DNA of 64,000 bases from positions 7,951,628 through 8,015,627 of the forward strand of contig CM030932.1 of assembly GCA_018136815.1 (NCBI GenBank), written 5' to 3'. This DNA comes from Isochrysis galbana. Taxonomy: Eukaryota > Haptophyta > Isochrysidales > Isochrysidaceae. Positions 10,169 through 19,732 of the stretch are shown here, one piece after another. Each line of letters opens with the position of its first letter. The first letter of the stretch is position 1. Made by a program: the position numbers and the translations under genes. The notes beneath the pieces were generated by a model. That model searched no databases. It was given only the letters and a program-made list of their open reading frames with translations, and was not told where the DNA came from.

Positions 10169-10639
10169 TCGAAAACGGCCACGCAGCGCGCCCGGCATCG
10201 GTTCGAAGTTGGTCTCTCCGGGCCTCCCTCGGCGACGGCTCAACGTTCAATGGGCTCGGCGGGTGGGTGATTTCGACGAGGGTTCGGCGCGCGGCCTGAC
10301 CCCCGATTGGCGTGACCATCCGGGTGGGATATGCGTATATGGTATCTGGTGGGGTCCGCCATCCGGATGGATCGTCGAAAACGGCCACGCAGCGCGCCCG
10401 GCATCGGTTCGAAGTTGGGCTCTCCGGGCCTCCCTCGGCGACGGCTCAACGTTCAATGGGCTCGGCGGGTGGGTGATTTCGACGAGGGTTCGGCGCGCGG
10501 CCTGCCCCCCGATTGGCGTGACCATCCGGGTGGGATATGCGTATATGGTATCTGGTGGGGTCCGCCATCCGGATGGATCGTCGAAAACGGCCACGCAGCG
10601 CGCCCGGCATCGGTTCGAAGTTGGGCTTTTTGAGCTTTT

Positions 10640-11335
10640 GCGATTTTAGCGTCTTTTGTCAGTTTTTGATTACGTTTTGTTATGGGGGCCCAAGGGGGGG
10701 GTCCGGGTCCTAATGGGCCCCGGATATGTGCTTGTTGGGTGTATTGGGAACTTTCTCCCGAAAAAAATCCTTAAATTTCCTCAATTCTGAGATGGTCATT
10801 TTTTCACCCCTTATAAAAAAACACTGTTTGACCGCCCTAGTTAGGATCGGTGCTACTATCTTTTCGTGCGCTTTGTAAACTTCCGCCGGTATCCCATCCG
10901 GGCCCGCGCTCTTGCCAGGACCGATGCTCCGGATGGCTAGAAGGGTCTCGTCCACCGAGATTCGCCCCTCTAGACGGCGTCTGTCTAATTCGGCAAGGGG
11001 CCGGTCTGTTAGTGTGAGTTCGAGCTCGGGTTCTCGTTGTGACTCCTTCGGGGAGTACAGCCAAGAGTAGTATCTTCTGAATTCCCTTCGAATGCCGTTG
11101 TCGGATGTCGTAGTGTTGTGTTCAGAGTGCCCGGGATTGTCCCAATCGTTGGTCATGAAGATTTCTTTGATGTTTCCACCCCATTTCCGTTGTTTGAGCT
11201 TTCTAAAGAATTCCTTAGAGTGAAGGTCTTCTTGGCGGAGTTTGGCGTGCCATGGAAGGCGTTTTAAGGGCATCTTACCTCGCTCGTCCGCTAGCCGTCG
11301 GTTGGCTTCCGCGATCTCACGCGGCGGCACAGCGG
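10640..11335 (-). mobile_element. LINE reverse-transcriptase fragment (linker and first RT motifs)
   Basis: A 206-residue minus-strand frame (10710-11330). It contains the segment that joins endonuclease and reverse transcriptase in non-LTR elements, including REFRRYYSWLYSP and the diagnostic GPGKSAGPDGIPAEVYKA (RT motif 0/1: K-x-GPDG-I-P-E). Typical RT sequence stops soon afterwards at AVKQCFFIRGEK, and the frame ends in unrelated sequence. The YxDD-bearing palm is missing, so this is a dead fragment. Its sense-strand downstream side leads straight into the 203-bp array. Confidence 0.8.
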
Positions 11336-11395
11336 GGGAGGAGTGGAGAGTGGAGAGAGGGGGGGGCTCGTGCCTCCCCCCATGGGCGAACTAAG
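11330..11395 (-). repeat. RE-A head fragment
   Basis: Shows the GGGGAGGAGTGGAGAG block and GGGGGGGCTCGTGCC followed by ATGGGCGAACTAAGTA, the same as the head end of complete RE-A copies. Only the head is present. It lies directly beyond the LINE fragment. Confidence 0.65.
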
Positions 11396-11930
11396 TAGTA
11401 GTAGTATTATATTTTTAGTTGAGTGAGCAGCCTACAATTGCGCGTCCTCGCCCTTACCCTCTTTTGCTCCTTACCATATGTGTCAAGCAACTGAGTAGTA
11501 CGCACTGTGGCACAACAGGGCAAAGCGCGAAGCACCATTATCTGGTTGTGTGCTTGAGCGGGTTGGACTCGAACTTGAGTGAGGCTTGGGAGTAGTGTGT
11601 GGTGTCTTCACATGCACATGATGCATGCTCGCGTATACTCCGCTGCATGCGCACGACGCCAACCAACACACCACACACCCGTGAGTTGGAATTCGCTTGT
11701 ACGAAACATTTCGGATCGACCTACGAACGGGTTCGTCGGCAAGCTTTCAGTAGCCGTGATTGGATGGTAGAGTAGTGGAAAAGTCGTATAGGTGATGTTC
11801 TTCTTCGGCGATGCACCATGACTCCGTATCTTCCCATGTCAACCGGCAACAAACCTGTCTCACGAGCGCATCAGCGCTGAAGAGTGAGAGATGTACCACG
11901 TTGTGTGATGAGCTCGTGCTCATGCGACAC
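11396..11930. other. Intergenic, no gene recognised
   Basis: Starts with a TAG/TAGTA-rich microsatellite (11393-11420). The rest is mixed sequence that lies 3' of the minus-strand membrane-protein gene. No motif is recognised. Confidence 0.4.
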
Positions 11931-12940
11931 CTACTTGATGTCGCCGACTTGAGCAATAAGACCCTCCGCCACGACCACCGCCACCATATCGCCGCACACA
12001 AAGCCGATAAAGTAGGGCACACCACTGGGCAACATGAGTGGCGTCACGACTCCGATCGAGTATGATAAGAAGCCCGCGAGCGCATGCTTCCCCAACTTCA
12101 ATTTGAGGTTAGTAACGAAGCTGTGCCCCGATGGATCTTCCGATCGGTAAGCGAGGCGCGAGCGCCAGGAGATGGGGAAAAGGAGGCGGGCGCCGTCGAC
12201 AAGTAGAGCATCAGCAACAAAAAGGCCAAGTGTGCGGTTCGCATACGCAAGCTTACTCATGCCCACGGCCAGCGAGGCGGTGCACCGGGCCGAAAAGCCC
12301 TCGGACATCGTGAGTGGCTTGGGGCCGTGCATCTTCTCCGCGAAGGTTGGCACGTGTTTGATGAGCTCATCGTGCATCCACCTGTGCAGGACAGGAGTAC
12401 ATCTTCTAGGATGCACAAAAGCCGCCCAAGTGCAAGCACGAGACCATACATGCGCGGACGCACTGCGGGCTGTGCGCACTTAGGGACACGACATTTCGAA
12501 CGGATCTCAACAAATTGCTGAACGATCTTGCTGAGGAGATCGCGCGCGAGAGCGAGCGCCGAGTTCTGCAGCACCAGCAGCCAGTCAAAGGGTTCTGGCT
12601 CTGGCGGCAGCGGTTGGTCCTCATCGTCGGGCGAGATCATAGCAGTAGGGAGTATGTTCGAGCGGATGAGCTCGGTGCCGACAGCCGGAAGCACCGCCAG
12701 CGTTAGCGAGATGCTCATGTTGAACGTGCCCAGACAGTCGAAGAGCTCCTTCTCACGGTAGATTAGCGGCGGCTGTGCGGGCTCTGCGACCGAGAAGGCA
12801 GTGTAGCTGCGGCCCGCAGGCACGAGGGCGGGCCGCCTGCCGGGTGCGGAGTGAGAAGCATAAGCGACGAATGCGACAAGCGAGTCGTGCCTCCCAACAA
12901 GTGGCACTTTGGGCGAGGGCAGCGGCTCGAACTGCACCAT
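11931..12940 (-). CDS. Two-exon hydrophobic protein, unknown function
   Basis: Exon 1 runs 12940-12480. Intron 12479-12382 has a GTGCGC donor and a CTGCACAG acceptor. Exon 2 runs 12381-11931. The join is in frame: ...SKCRVPK joins WMHDELIKHVPTFAEKM. The product is about 303 residues. It begins MVQFEPLPSPKVPLVG and has hydrophobic stretches at NMSISLTLAVLPAVGTELI, ANRTLGLFVADALLV, AGFLSYSIGVVTPLMLP and VPYFIGFVCGDMVAVVVAEG. These suggest two to four membrane segments, the last two near the C-terminus. No known family is recognised. The conserved-looking helices on both sides of the intron argue that it is real. Confidence 0.6.
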
Positions 12941-13342
12941 GGCCCCGCGCGCGCCGCTCCCGCGCTGGCGGCGCTGATGAACGGGGGGCCGGCTGCACCG
13001 CCGGAGGGCGGGGGGCGGGAGGGGGGTTCTTTTTGTTTTCTTGACCGGGCCCAGCGGCCCAGCGGCCCTGCATGTACTGTAGCTGCCTGCTGTCTAGCTG
13101 TATAATAGTCTATAAGTAGCTAGTGTCTGGATTGGTGTCTGGTGTCTAGGCTGGGTTCAGGATTTCGAAAGTTTCTTTCGAAATTTGGGGGGGGGGGGGG
13201 GTTGCCGGGGAAATTTTCATTCGAAACTTCTCACTAATCATGTAATTGGTCGCCGTGGCCGTGGAGGGGGCCTCGCGCCTCGCCCCCCCCCCCCCCCCTC
13301 TCGACTCCCCATCATGGCGGGGGGCGAGAACCATCCACCATC
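12941..13342. other. Promoter side of the two-exon gene and a G-run
   Basis: GC-rich leader, then mixed sequence. There is a run of about 15 G at 13187-13201 and a run of C at 13283-13297. The segment 13262-13342 resembles the head of RE-B (GGGGGCCTCGCGCC followed by a C-run and TCTCGACTCC), so it may be another decayed copy immediately before the RE-B copy at 13343. Confidence 0.35.
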
Positions 13343-13831
13343 AACCTACTTTTATAAGTGGGGGTCAATGGGGGCCTCGCGCCCCCCTCTCTCCATTGCG
13401 GACACCCCCCGGGGTGGGCCCGTACATTCAACCCCAGCCCCTGCCCTCTGGCAGGGGCAGGGCACTCATCAATACAGCCCAGACCCCTAGTGGGCGCGGG
13501 CCGCGAGCCGCACTCCCAGGCCCGCATGGGCCTGCTCTCGTACTGACTCCCCCCCCATCCCTGGTCGCCAGGCAGACAGGGGCCTCCGGGCGGCACCCAA
13601 GGCCAGCGAGGCGAGCGAGGGAGAGGCAGGGGGGGCCAGGGGCTGAGCCCCAGCCTCCACTGCCCCCTGAGCTGCCCTTGCTGGCCCTCTGGGCGCCCCT
13701 GAAGGACCTCTGAGAGCAGGCCATGGCGCGCCGCATGGCGACGCGCCGCAGGGACCGGGGCGGAAGAGAATGGAACGAGGGAGAGGGGGGGATTTGCACC
13801 CCCCCCGATGGAGTGTGGTGAGAAACGAGCC
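13343..13831 (+). repeat. RE-B retroposon, 5' part (cut by the assembly gap)
   Basis: Begins AACCTACTTTTATAAGTGGG exactly like the complete copy at 53540-54465. It proceeds through the GACCAGGGA-type and GGCGCGCCGCATGGCGACGC blocks to GATTTGCACCCCCCCC and GGTGAGAAACGAG, where the N gap begins. High similarity to three other copies in the window. Confidence 0.85.
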
Positions 13832-13931
13832 NNNNNNNNNNNNNNNNNNNNNNNNNNNNNNNNNNNNNNNNNNNNNNNNNNNNNNNNNNNNNNNNNNNNN
13901 NNNNNNNNNNNNNNNNNNNNNNNNNNNNNNN
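13832..13931. other. Assembly gap (100 N)
   Basis: One hundred Ns. The length is probably nominal. It falls inside a repeat, a common cause of assembly breaks. Confidence 0.99.
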
Positions 13932-14085
13932 AGAGAACGAGAGGAGGGAAAGAAGAGGAAGAGACCAGAGCGAGCAGGATAGAGAGAGGAGAAGACGGAA
14001 CAAGAAGAGAGGGCGAGAGCGCGCGAGAGGAGCGGGCGGCCTCGGCTCCCCTCGCCTCCCCCTCCCCTCCTCCCTCTCCCCTCCT

Positions 14086-16345
14086 ATGCTGCGGATCGGC
14101 GTGGAGGAGCTGTCGTGGCGCGGCCGTCTGACGCGCACGCTTGAGGTCGGCCCCTCCCACCTCTGCGCCCTCGACGGGCGGGGCGAGCGCTGCTCGACCT
14201 GGCCACTGGCTGAGCTGATCGAGATAGGCCGCGAGGCTGACAGGCTCTGGATGGTTGTACCTGGGCTGTGTGGCGCGTGCTCGAGGAAGGTGACCTACGC
14301 GACGGGCAGTGAAAAGGAGTGCGAGGCGCTTGTGGCGCTGCTACGCACCGCGAGGCAGCGGCCGGGCGGCAGCGGAGCCTTTGTTGCAGCAATGAGAGAC
14401 GCGATGAGCGCAGCGTGAGTGCTTGCACACATGTTAAGGCACGCCCGCGAGACCTGCGGCAGGGACACTAATGCCGCGTGGACTTCGCGGATCAAAAGCA
14501 AGAAGGGCGGAGGCGGGATTATCCAGCGCTATCCCCGCCGGGCGGCCGCTCCATGGCCCAGATCCTGTGGCAAGCTGGTTGCACTTGTTGGTCCGACAGT
14601 CGATGGCCTCCTGACCCTTCCGCTGCGCCTTATCGCACTATCAGGTACGTCTCCGGCCTCTCACCACAAAAGGTGATCGTGATCGAACCCTCTCTGTCGA
14701 TTGAGACCGCCTTCCAGCTGCTGCTCGACCGGAACATCACCTCCGCTCCAGTCATTGACAGCAATGCAGGTCTGGCTGCCAGCTTGTTGTGGTCCTAGGA
14801 GCCGACGTTGCCATCTGTCTGTCAGGCCCCAGTGTAATTGCAAGGCCTGAATGAGTATGCTCGGTTAGCATTGCTCTAGATGTCAGTAATATCTCCCGAG
14901 CAATATCTCCCAATAGCGGTCATCTTCCGCCGCCTTTCACGCGATCCCTGCACATTCTTTCCTTGTGATTGCAGCTGTGGATGGACGCCCCCCTTTCTTG
15001 GGCTTTCTTGATCTTCGGGATTTACTCGCCTCTGCCGTTCTCTCGTATCGCGAAACCATCGACGCCAATCGTGCGGCAGCAGCGCATCCTGCCCAGACGG
15101 TCGCCTCTCGTGCAGCTCCAGAGCCGCAGCTGGTGCATCCTTGCGCCCTACCAAGGGGAGCATCTTGTCGTTCCGGCCTTGCTGCCTGTCTTCGCGATGC
15201 CTCTTTCCTCTCTCAATCGCCTGCATATCTCGCCCGCCGCAATCCAATCGCCGCGTGCCGCCCCGACGCTTCCCTGCTGGATGTGTGCGCACTCTTGGCA
15301 TCGGGCCATAGGAGGGTGCTACTTGTCGAATCGGATGCGTCGAGGGCCAGGGCGGTGCTATCGCAGTCTAGGATGGCAGGGTGCATCTTGCAGGTAAAAC
15401 ACGAACGCGAGTCCTAATCATAACCCACCATGTGCGATGGAAGAGAATTGGAAGCGATTCAGTCGGGCGGGCCGATCGGGTCGGCCGTCCTTGACGCGCA
15501 CCGTCTCTCGTCACGTGCAGGCGTGGCGTCGCCTTCCTGCGCTTCGCGCCGCTGCTGAATGTCTCAAGGTCTCCGACTTTGTACCCAAATTCCGAACGCC
15601 AATCGCTTGCGACGTTCGCCTGCCGGTACGCTCTTCTCGCTGTTTGGTGACAGAATAAGCACCAACGCTGTTCAATTCCGCGTACTTCTGGTGTTTCGTC
15701 ACATTCTGGTGTTTGGTCACCGACATCCACCATCTCACACGTCAGGCCATCGACGCATTCGAGACGCTGGTACGCCATGGCATTTCTGGTGTCGCTCTGG
15801 TGGACGAAGACGGTCGTATGCAGGAACGTCCCCCCACTCACACCCACCCGAACCACCCAATCCTGCCCTCCCCGCGCGCGTGTCAACTGGCAGAGGCATC
15901 CGAAGCGCCTGACGTCCCATCTGCGCCAATTCCAACCCGTACATCCTTTCTATCCTCAACCTCGAGAGCCTTCCCTTCCATGCAGGCTGCTCTCTCGGCA
16001 AAGGACCTTCGCCGCGTCCTTCGTTCTGGAGATGTGGAATCCCTCTCCCTGCCGGCACTCGATTATCTCCGCCATAATGACGGGCCTGCCATGGACGCTT
16101 CGTTGCTGACGGTAACGTCCTCGTCGTCGGTATTCGAAATGTTTGAGCGCTTCGTCTCCTCAGGTTCACATCGCCTTTTTGTGGCCGATGAGGGAGGGAA
16201 GCTGGTAGGCGTGCTCTCCCTCAAAGACGCGCTCGCTCTCGTCATCGGATCGGTGAGCAGAATGGAAAGGACTGTCGAGAGCTATGCCCGACCACGTTGC
16301 ACCCGCCTGTTACTCTACGGCATTACTCTCAATCCTCGATTTTAA
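14086..16345 (+). CDS. Four-CBS-domain protein (AMPK gamma/SNF4-like) with a possible PH-like N-terminus
   Basis: Multi-exon gene. Exon 1 is 14086-14414 (GTGAGTGC donor). Exon 2 is 14600-14769. Exon 3 is 14975-15393. Exon 4 is 15521-15625. Exon 5 starts at 15746. All four joins keep frame. Exon 1 encodes about 109 residues that look like a small PH-like domain (LRIGVEELSWRGRLTRTLEV... WPLAELIEIGRE). Exons 2/3 give CBS1 (VIVIEPSLSIETAFQLLL... SAPVIDS joined to FLGFLDLRDLL). Exon 3 gives CBS2 (DASLLDVCALLASGHRRVLL). Exon 5 gives CBS3 (AIDAFETLVRHGISGVALVD) and CBS4 (SVFEMFERFVSSGSHRLFVA... VGVLSLKDAL). Paired CBS modules bind adenine nucleotides in AMPK gamma. The linker QAWRRLPALRAAAECLKVSDF sits where gamma subunits have their inter-Bateman linker. 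A second intron near 15816 (GTATGCAG) and the true stop are unresolved, because a GTGAGC donor also occurs at about 16251. Confidence 0.75.
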
Positions 16346-17516
16346 TAACCTCGTGCTCCATCACGTCACAAGACAAATGTCTTAGTCGTCTCTTATCTGC
16401 ATAGTATAACGGATCCTCACCGAACACCGTCTCTTTCCTCAGGTCCATCTTGAGCTCGGCCCCGCCTCGCGACCCGCGGAGGTCACTCCCCACACACCGC
16501 CGAGGATGGCGGCCCAACGCGTACCGTACACGAGGTGAAGCGGCCACGCCGAGTTCGCGCCTCCTGAGGTTTTCTCGCCGCGAGTAATGAGCTGCGTCGC
16601 GAGTGGTGAGTTGCAATTGTCTCACTCGTAATCCTCCGAACCATCTCCAAGGCAGCTGAGGGTGGGCACCTCGTCGACCCCCACATCCTTGTGATTTTCG
16701 AAATGGCCTAATGGTGGTTGCAAGCTTTGCTTTGCTCATGACAAGCTTGACAGTGCTTTAGGAACGAACCGTGGCGGGGCATTTAGTTGCCCTGAGATCG
16801 ACAATAGAGTGCACGCGTGCGCATGTGGCGCCTTCTTGAGACGGGTATGACGCGGTGTCGGAGCCCCGCAGCGGCGGTGGCATTACGTCGGGTTGGCAGC
16901 CGCCATAATCCGTGCGCGCCGCCCCGATGCGGCCAATGGTCTTTTACGAGGTTGTGAGCAGACACCTCGTCGAAATACCTCCCCATTGTGAGACTGGGCG
17001 GGGGGGGGGGGGGGGGGCTTGGAAATCTTGCTGCAAAAATCCTCAGACCTGTGAAAAATCTTGCTCGATGCCCCCCAGGACTCGGGTGTTAGGGCGCATT
17101 GCGGAAGAGCGAGGAATGAGAAGTGAGAAGTGTCGGGCTCGGTATCTGATCACTGATCATGATCATTCCCGCCAGCCCCTAAAAACGAGCATTTCTAGTG
17201 TATGTGTATGTCTTCCTCCAATTAATTCAGGGCTTACAACTAGCCGCCACTCATTAATATCACAAGTAAAACACCTATCTTCATATGAAGATTTAGGGCT
17301 AACGCCTATTGCTAGCGACTGGTTTCTGCACTACCTTCCATGCCCTACATCGCCCTTACTTCTTACTTACTTCCCGGCTGCGGCCTCAGGTTTGGTTATT
17401 TTTTTTGGACAAATACTCCCCATAAAGTGGCGTGTAACTTCTACTGCTACTGGCAGAGCATCCCCCTCCCCCCCCCTCCCCCCGGCCCCCTTCCGCCTTC
17501 CGCCGTACGGATCTAA
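16346..17516. other. Intergenic, no gene supported
   Basis: Contains a poly-G run (17001-17017), a GATCACTGATCATGATCAT palindrome cluster at about 17147-17165, and AT-richer sequence at 17190-17460. Frames on both strands are short or lack recognisable protein features. Confidence 0.4.
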
Positions 17517-17530
17517 GGTCAGGTCAATCA

Positions 17531-18288
17531 AAAAAAACCTTCTAATATTCTTACCGCACTCGCGGCGAATGGAACCACTACCTACTACACATAGTACGTA
17601 GCATACTTTCTACACCCCCACTCCCCGGCCCTTCTCCCCCCGCCATCAGGCGGCTCCCCCCGTGCACTACTAGGGGATAGGGGTGAAGGGCTTAGATATG
17701 GTCCGGTGGCCCGCGCCACCCCCCGGTGATCTTTCCCCCCCTTCCTCCTGTGTCTCCGAGTGGGCGGCGGCTTCAGTCCCGACTTATCCTGTAAACAGGA
17801 GCGGGACTTACCAATTTTTCGGTGAGCGGAGCTCTCGCTCCGCCCGCCCCCTTCTCCGCGCCCTCTCTCCCCTCTCCTGCGGCACGCGCGATGGCGCGCC
17901 TGCGGCAGGCCTCCAGCTGCCCTCTGGCGACCCCTGGAGGCTCCTGGAGGCCAGCTCAGGGGGCAGAGGAGGCTGGGGCTGGGCCCTGGCCTCCCCTGCC
18001 TCTCCCTCGCTGGCGCTCTCGAGCCTCAGGGGCCCCCACGCTGCACCTGTTTGCCTGTCGACCAGGGGGGGAGGGGAGGTTGGAGCAATGGGCTGGTCAC
18101 GAGGGGCCAGGATGGGCGAATGAGGCGAGCCTGTGGGGAAGGGAGTGGGTCAGTAGGGCAGTGGCCTCCTGGCAAGCCATCAGGCATGCCAGGAGGATGG
18201 GTGGTTCCTCCCCCATGGCAGGGGAGGAGTGGAGAGAGGGGGGGGCTCGTGCCCCCCCATGGGTCAACCAAGTATAAACTTAGTTGAG
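17531..18288 (-). mobile_element. RE-A retroposon, complete copy 1 (758 bp)
   Basis: Bounded by the direct repeat GGTCAGGTCAATCA (17517-17530 and 18289-18302), a 14-bp target-site duplication. Read on the minus strand it starts AACTAAGTTTATACTTGGTT, then GACCCATGGGGGGGCACGAG with a G/C hairpin, then a GC-rich body. It ends with GCGGTAAGAATATTAGAAGG and a T run. No ORF is conserved between copies, so it is non-autonomous. The TSD size indicates target-primed reverse transcription, that is, mobilisation by a LINE. Confidence 0.9.
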
Positions 18289-18302
18289 GGTCAGGTCAAT
18301 CA

Positions 18303-18589
18303 CCCGTCACTGAAATCGGGTAGTGGGCGGTGGGGGCCGGGGGCGGGCGCAGCCCCCGGGCGATTTTACGGGTTTTATAGTAGTTGTAGCCGATTTTTAC
18401 TAGTAGAAATGCACAATGCACGGCGCACGGCCGCACCACGCAAAGCTCTATGCGCGCACCTGGCACCTGGACCTATGCCCCCTAGCTCACTCGCGCGCGG
18501 CAACATCTGGCCACTCAGACCTTCTTCAAAGCAAGGGGGTAAAGGAGGGGATGTGCGGTTAGGATTCGCCCCTCCGGGGCCAGAAAGTC
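18303..18589. other. Spacer between RE-A and RE-B copies
   Basis: GC-rich with a GGGGGCCGGGGGCGGGCGCAGCCCCCG hairpin-like segment at about 18332-18360. No coding feature is recognised. Confidence 0.35.
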
Positions 18590-19335
18590 TTGTACTGACT
18601 CCCCCCCCCCCCGTCCCTGGTCGCCAGGCAGACAGGGGCCTCAGGGCGGCACCCAGGGCCAGCGAGGCGAGCGAGGGAGAGGCAGGGGGGGGCCAGGGGC
18701 TGAGCCCAAGCCTCCACTGCCCCCTGAGCTGCCCTTGCTGGCCCTCTGGGCGCCCCTGAAGGACCTCTGAGAGCAGGTTGTGGCGCGCGCCGCATGGCGA
18801 CGCGCCGCAGGGACCGGGGCGGAAGAGAATGGAACGAGGGAGAGGGGGGGATTTGCACCCCTCCCCGATGGAGTGTGGTGAGAAACGAGACCCGTTTGCG
18901 TTAGCAAACGGGCGAAGGGGGGCGACTGGCGACAGGACGGAGATGGGAGGGGAGCGGCTCAAGACGTCTCGGATACCCTTGTGGCAGGTATACTCGGGGC
19001 GCAGTTGCTTATTTCTCGAGGACTGCTCGCGGCGTGAGCTGGTAAGGGCCGTTCTCCTTTTTTGACGAGAGGCCCCCCCCCCCCCCCGGTGCTTTTTCCC
19101 GGAGAGTCGCCCGACGTAGGTCGGTCCGCCTCAATGGGTTTTCCCTCATTTTAACTTGTGGGGAGTTAGAATGGGAGCCGGGGGCCTGCGAGGGGGGAGA
19201 TGTGGAGGGGTGCATAGGTGTATGTATCTGTGACAACAGCACGCGCCAAGGTGTACGGGCAGGTGCGCTGAGGGCTGTCGTGTTAGTACCGGGCTAGTGA
19301 GAGTAGTGGTACTAATGCTCAGTTAGATTATTATC
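18590..19335 (+). repeat. RE-B retroposon copy, 5'-truncated
   Basis: Begins within the element (GTACTGACTCCCCCC block) and runs to its 3' end GTGGTACTAATGCTCAGT at about 19306-19323. Includes GATTTGCACCCC, GGTGAGAAACGAG and the CCGTTTGCGTTAGCAAACGG hairpin, which the copy at 13343 loses to the gap. 5' truncation is usual for LINE-mobilised copies. Confidence 0.8.
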
Positions 19336-19732
19336 AACAATGCCCACCAGCCCTTCCTTCCCTCACAGACGTCGCTGCTGCGTTGGCGTCGCGAACAAGT
19401 GTGACGGGCTGGAGATCTTGCGAATTTCACCCACCGCTCCTCGACAGAGTCCACAAAAACAGCCCGCCTTTGTGCAACATACCAGAGGCCTTCTTGCGTC
19501 TCCTCAACTTCACGTCAGGTTGGCTCACTCGTGGGAGAAGGATCAAAACAAGGGGCGCTGGTATTTAAGTTTGATCATGGCATTCCCTTGTTTTTCCTCC
19601 GCCACCTGCGTTGTAGTCCGATCTTTGAACGGGCTCCTCTGTACCTGTACTAGTACTAGTGCTTGCTATGTCGCACTTGAAAGCTTAAAAACATTCTCTA
19701 ACAGTATCTCAGGCCAATAGCTTCATTTCAAG
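19336..19732. other. Possible unrecognised ORF downstream of RE-B
   Basis: A 126-residue plus-strand frame (19340-19720) is open but has no recognisable domain. It converges on the minus-strand gene that ends at 19733, and I do not support it as a gene. Confidence 0.25.

Larger units (their letters stand above)
8991..10626. repeat. 203-bp tandem array, interrupted by a MITE
   Basis: Units begin GGTTCGGCGCGCGGCCTG at 8991, 9194, 9397 and 9600 (exact 203-bp spacing), and after the MITE at 10281 and 10487 (206 bp, with extra C residues after GGCCTG). The array ends within a unit near 10626. About 5.7 units are present, nearly identical. Because 203 is not a multiple of three, long overlapping frames appear on both strands. 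I regard these as artefacts of the repeat. A diverged single unit recurs near 22855-22985 at a second LINE locus, so the array may be the 3' tail of that element. Confidence 0.9.

Noticed and set aside
8863-10649. Long overlapping frames on both strands
   Set aside because: They follow the 203-bp tandem repeat, repeat the same residues every 609 bases or less, and occur on both strands equally.
13312-14160. Proteins spanning the N gap
   Set aside because: They are translated through Ns and through the RE-B repeat.
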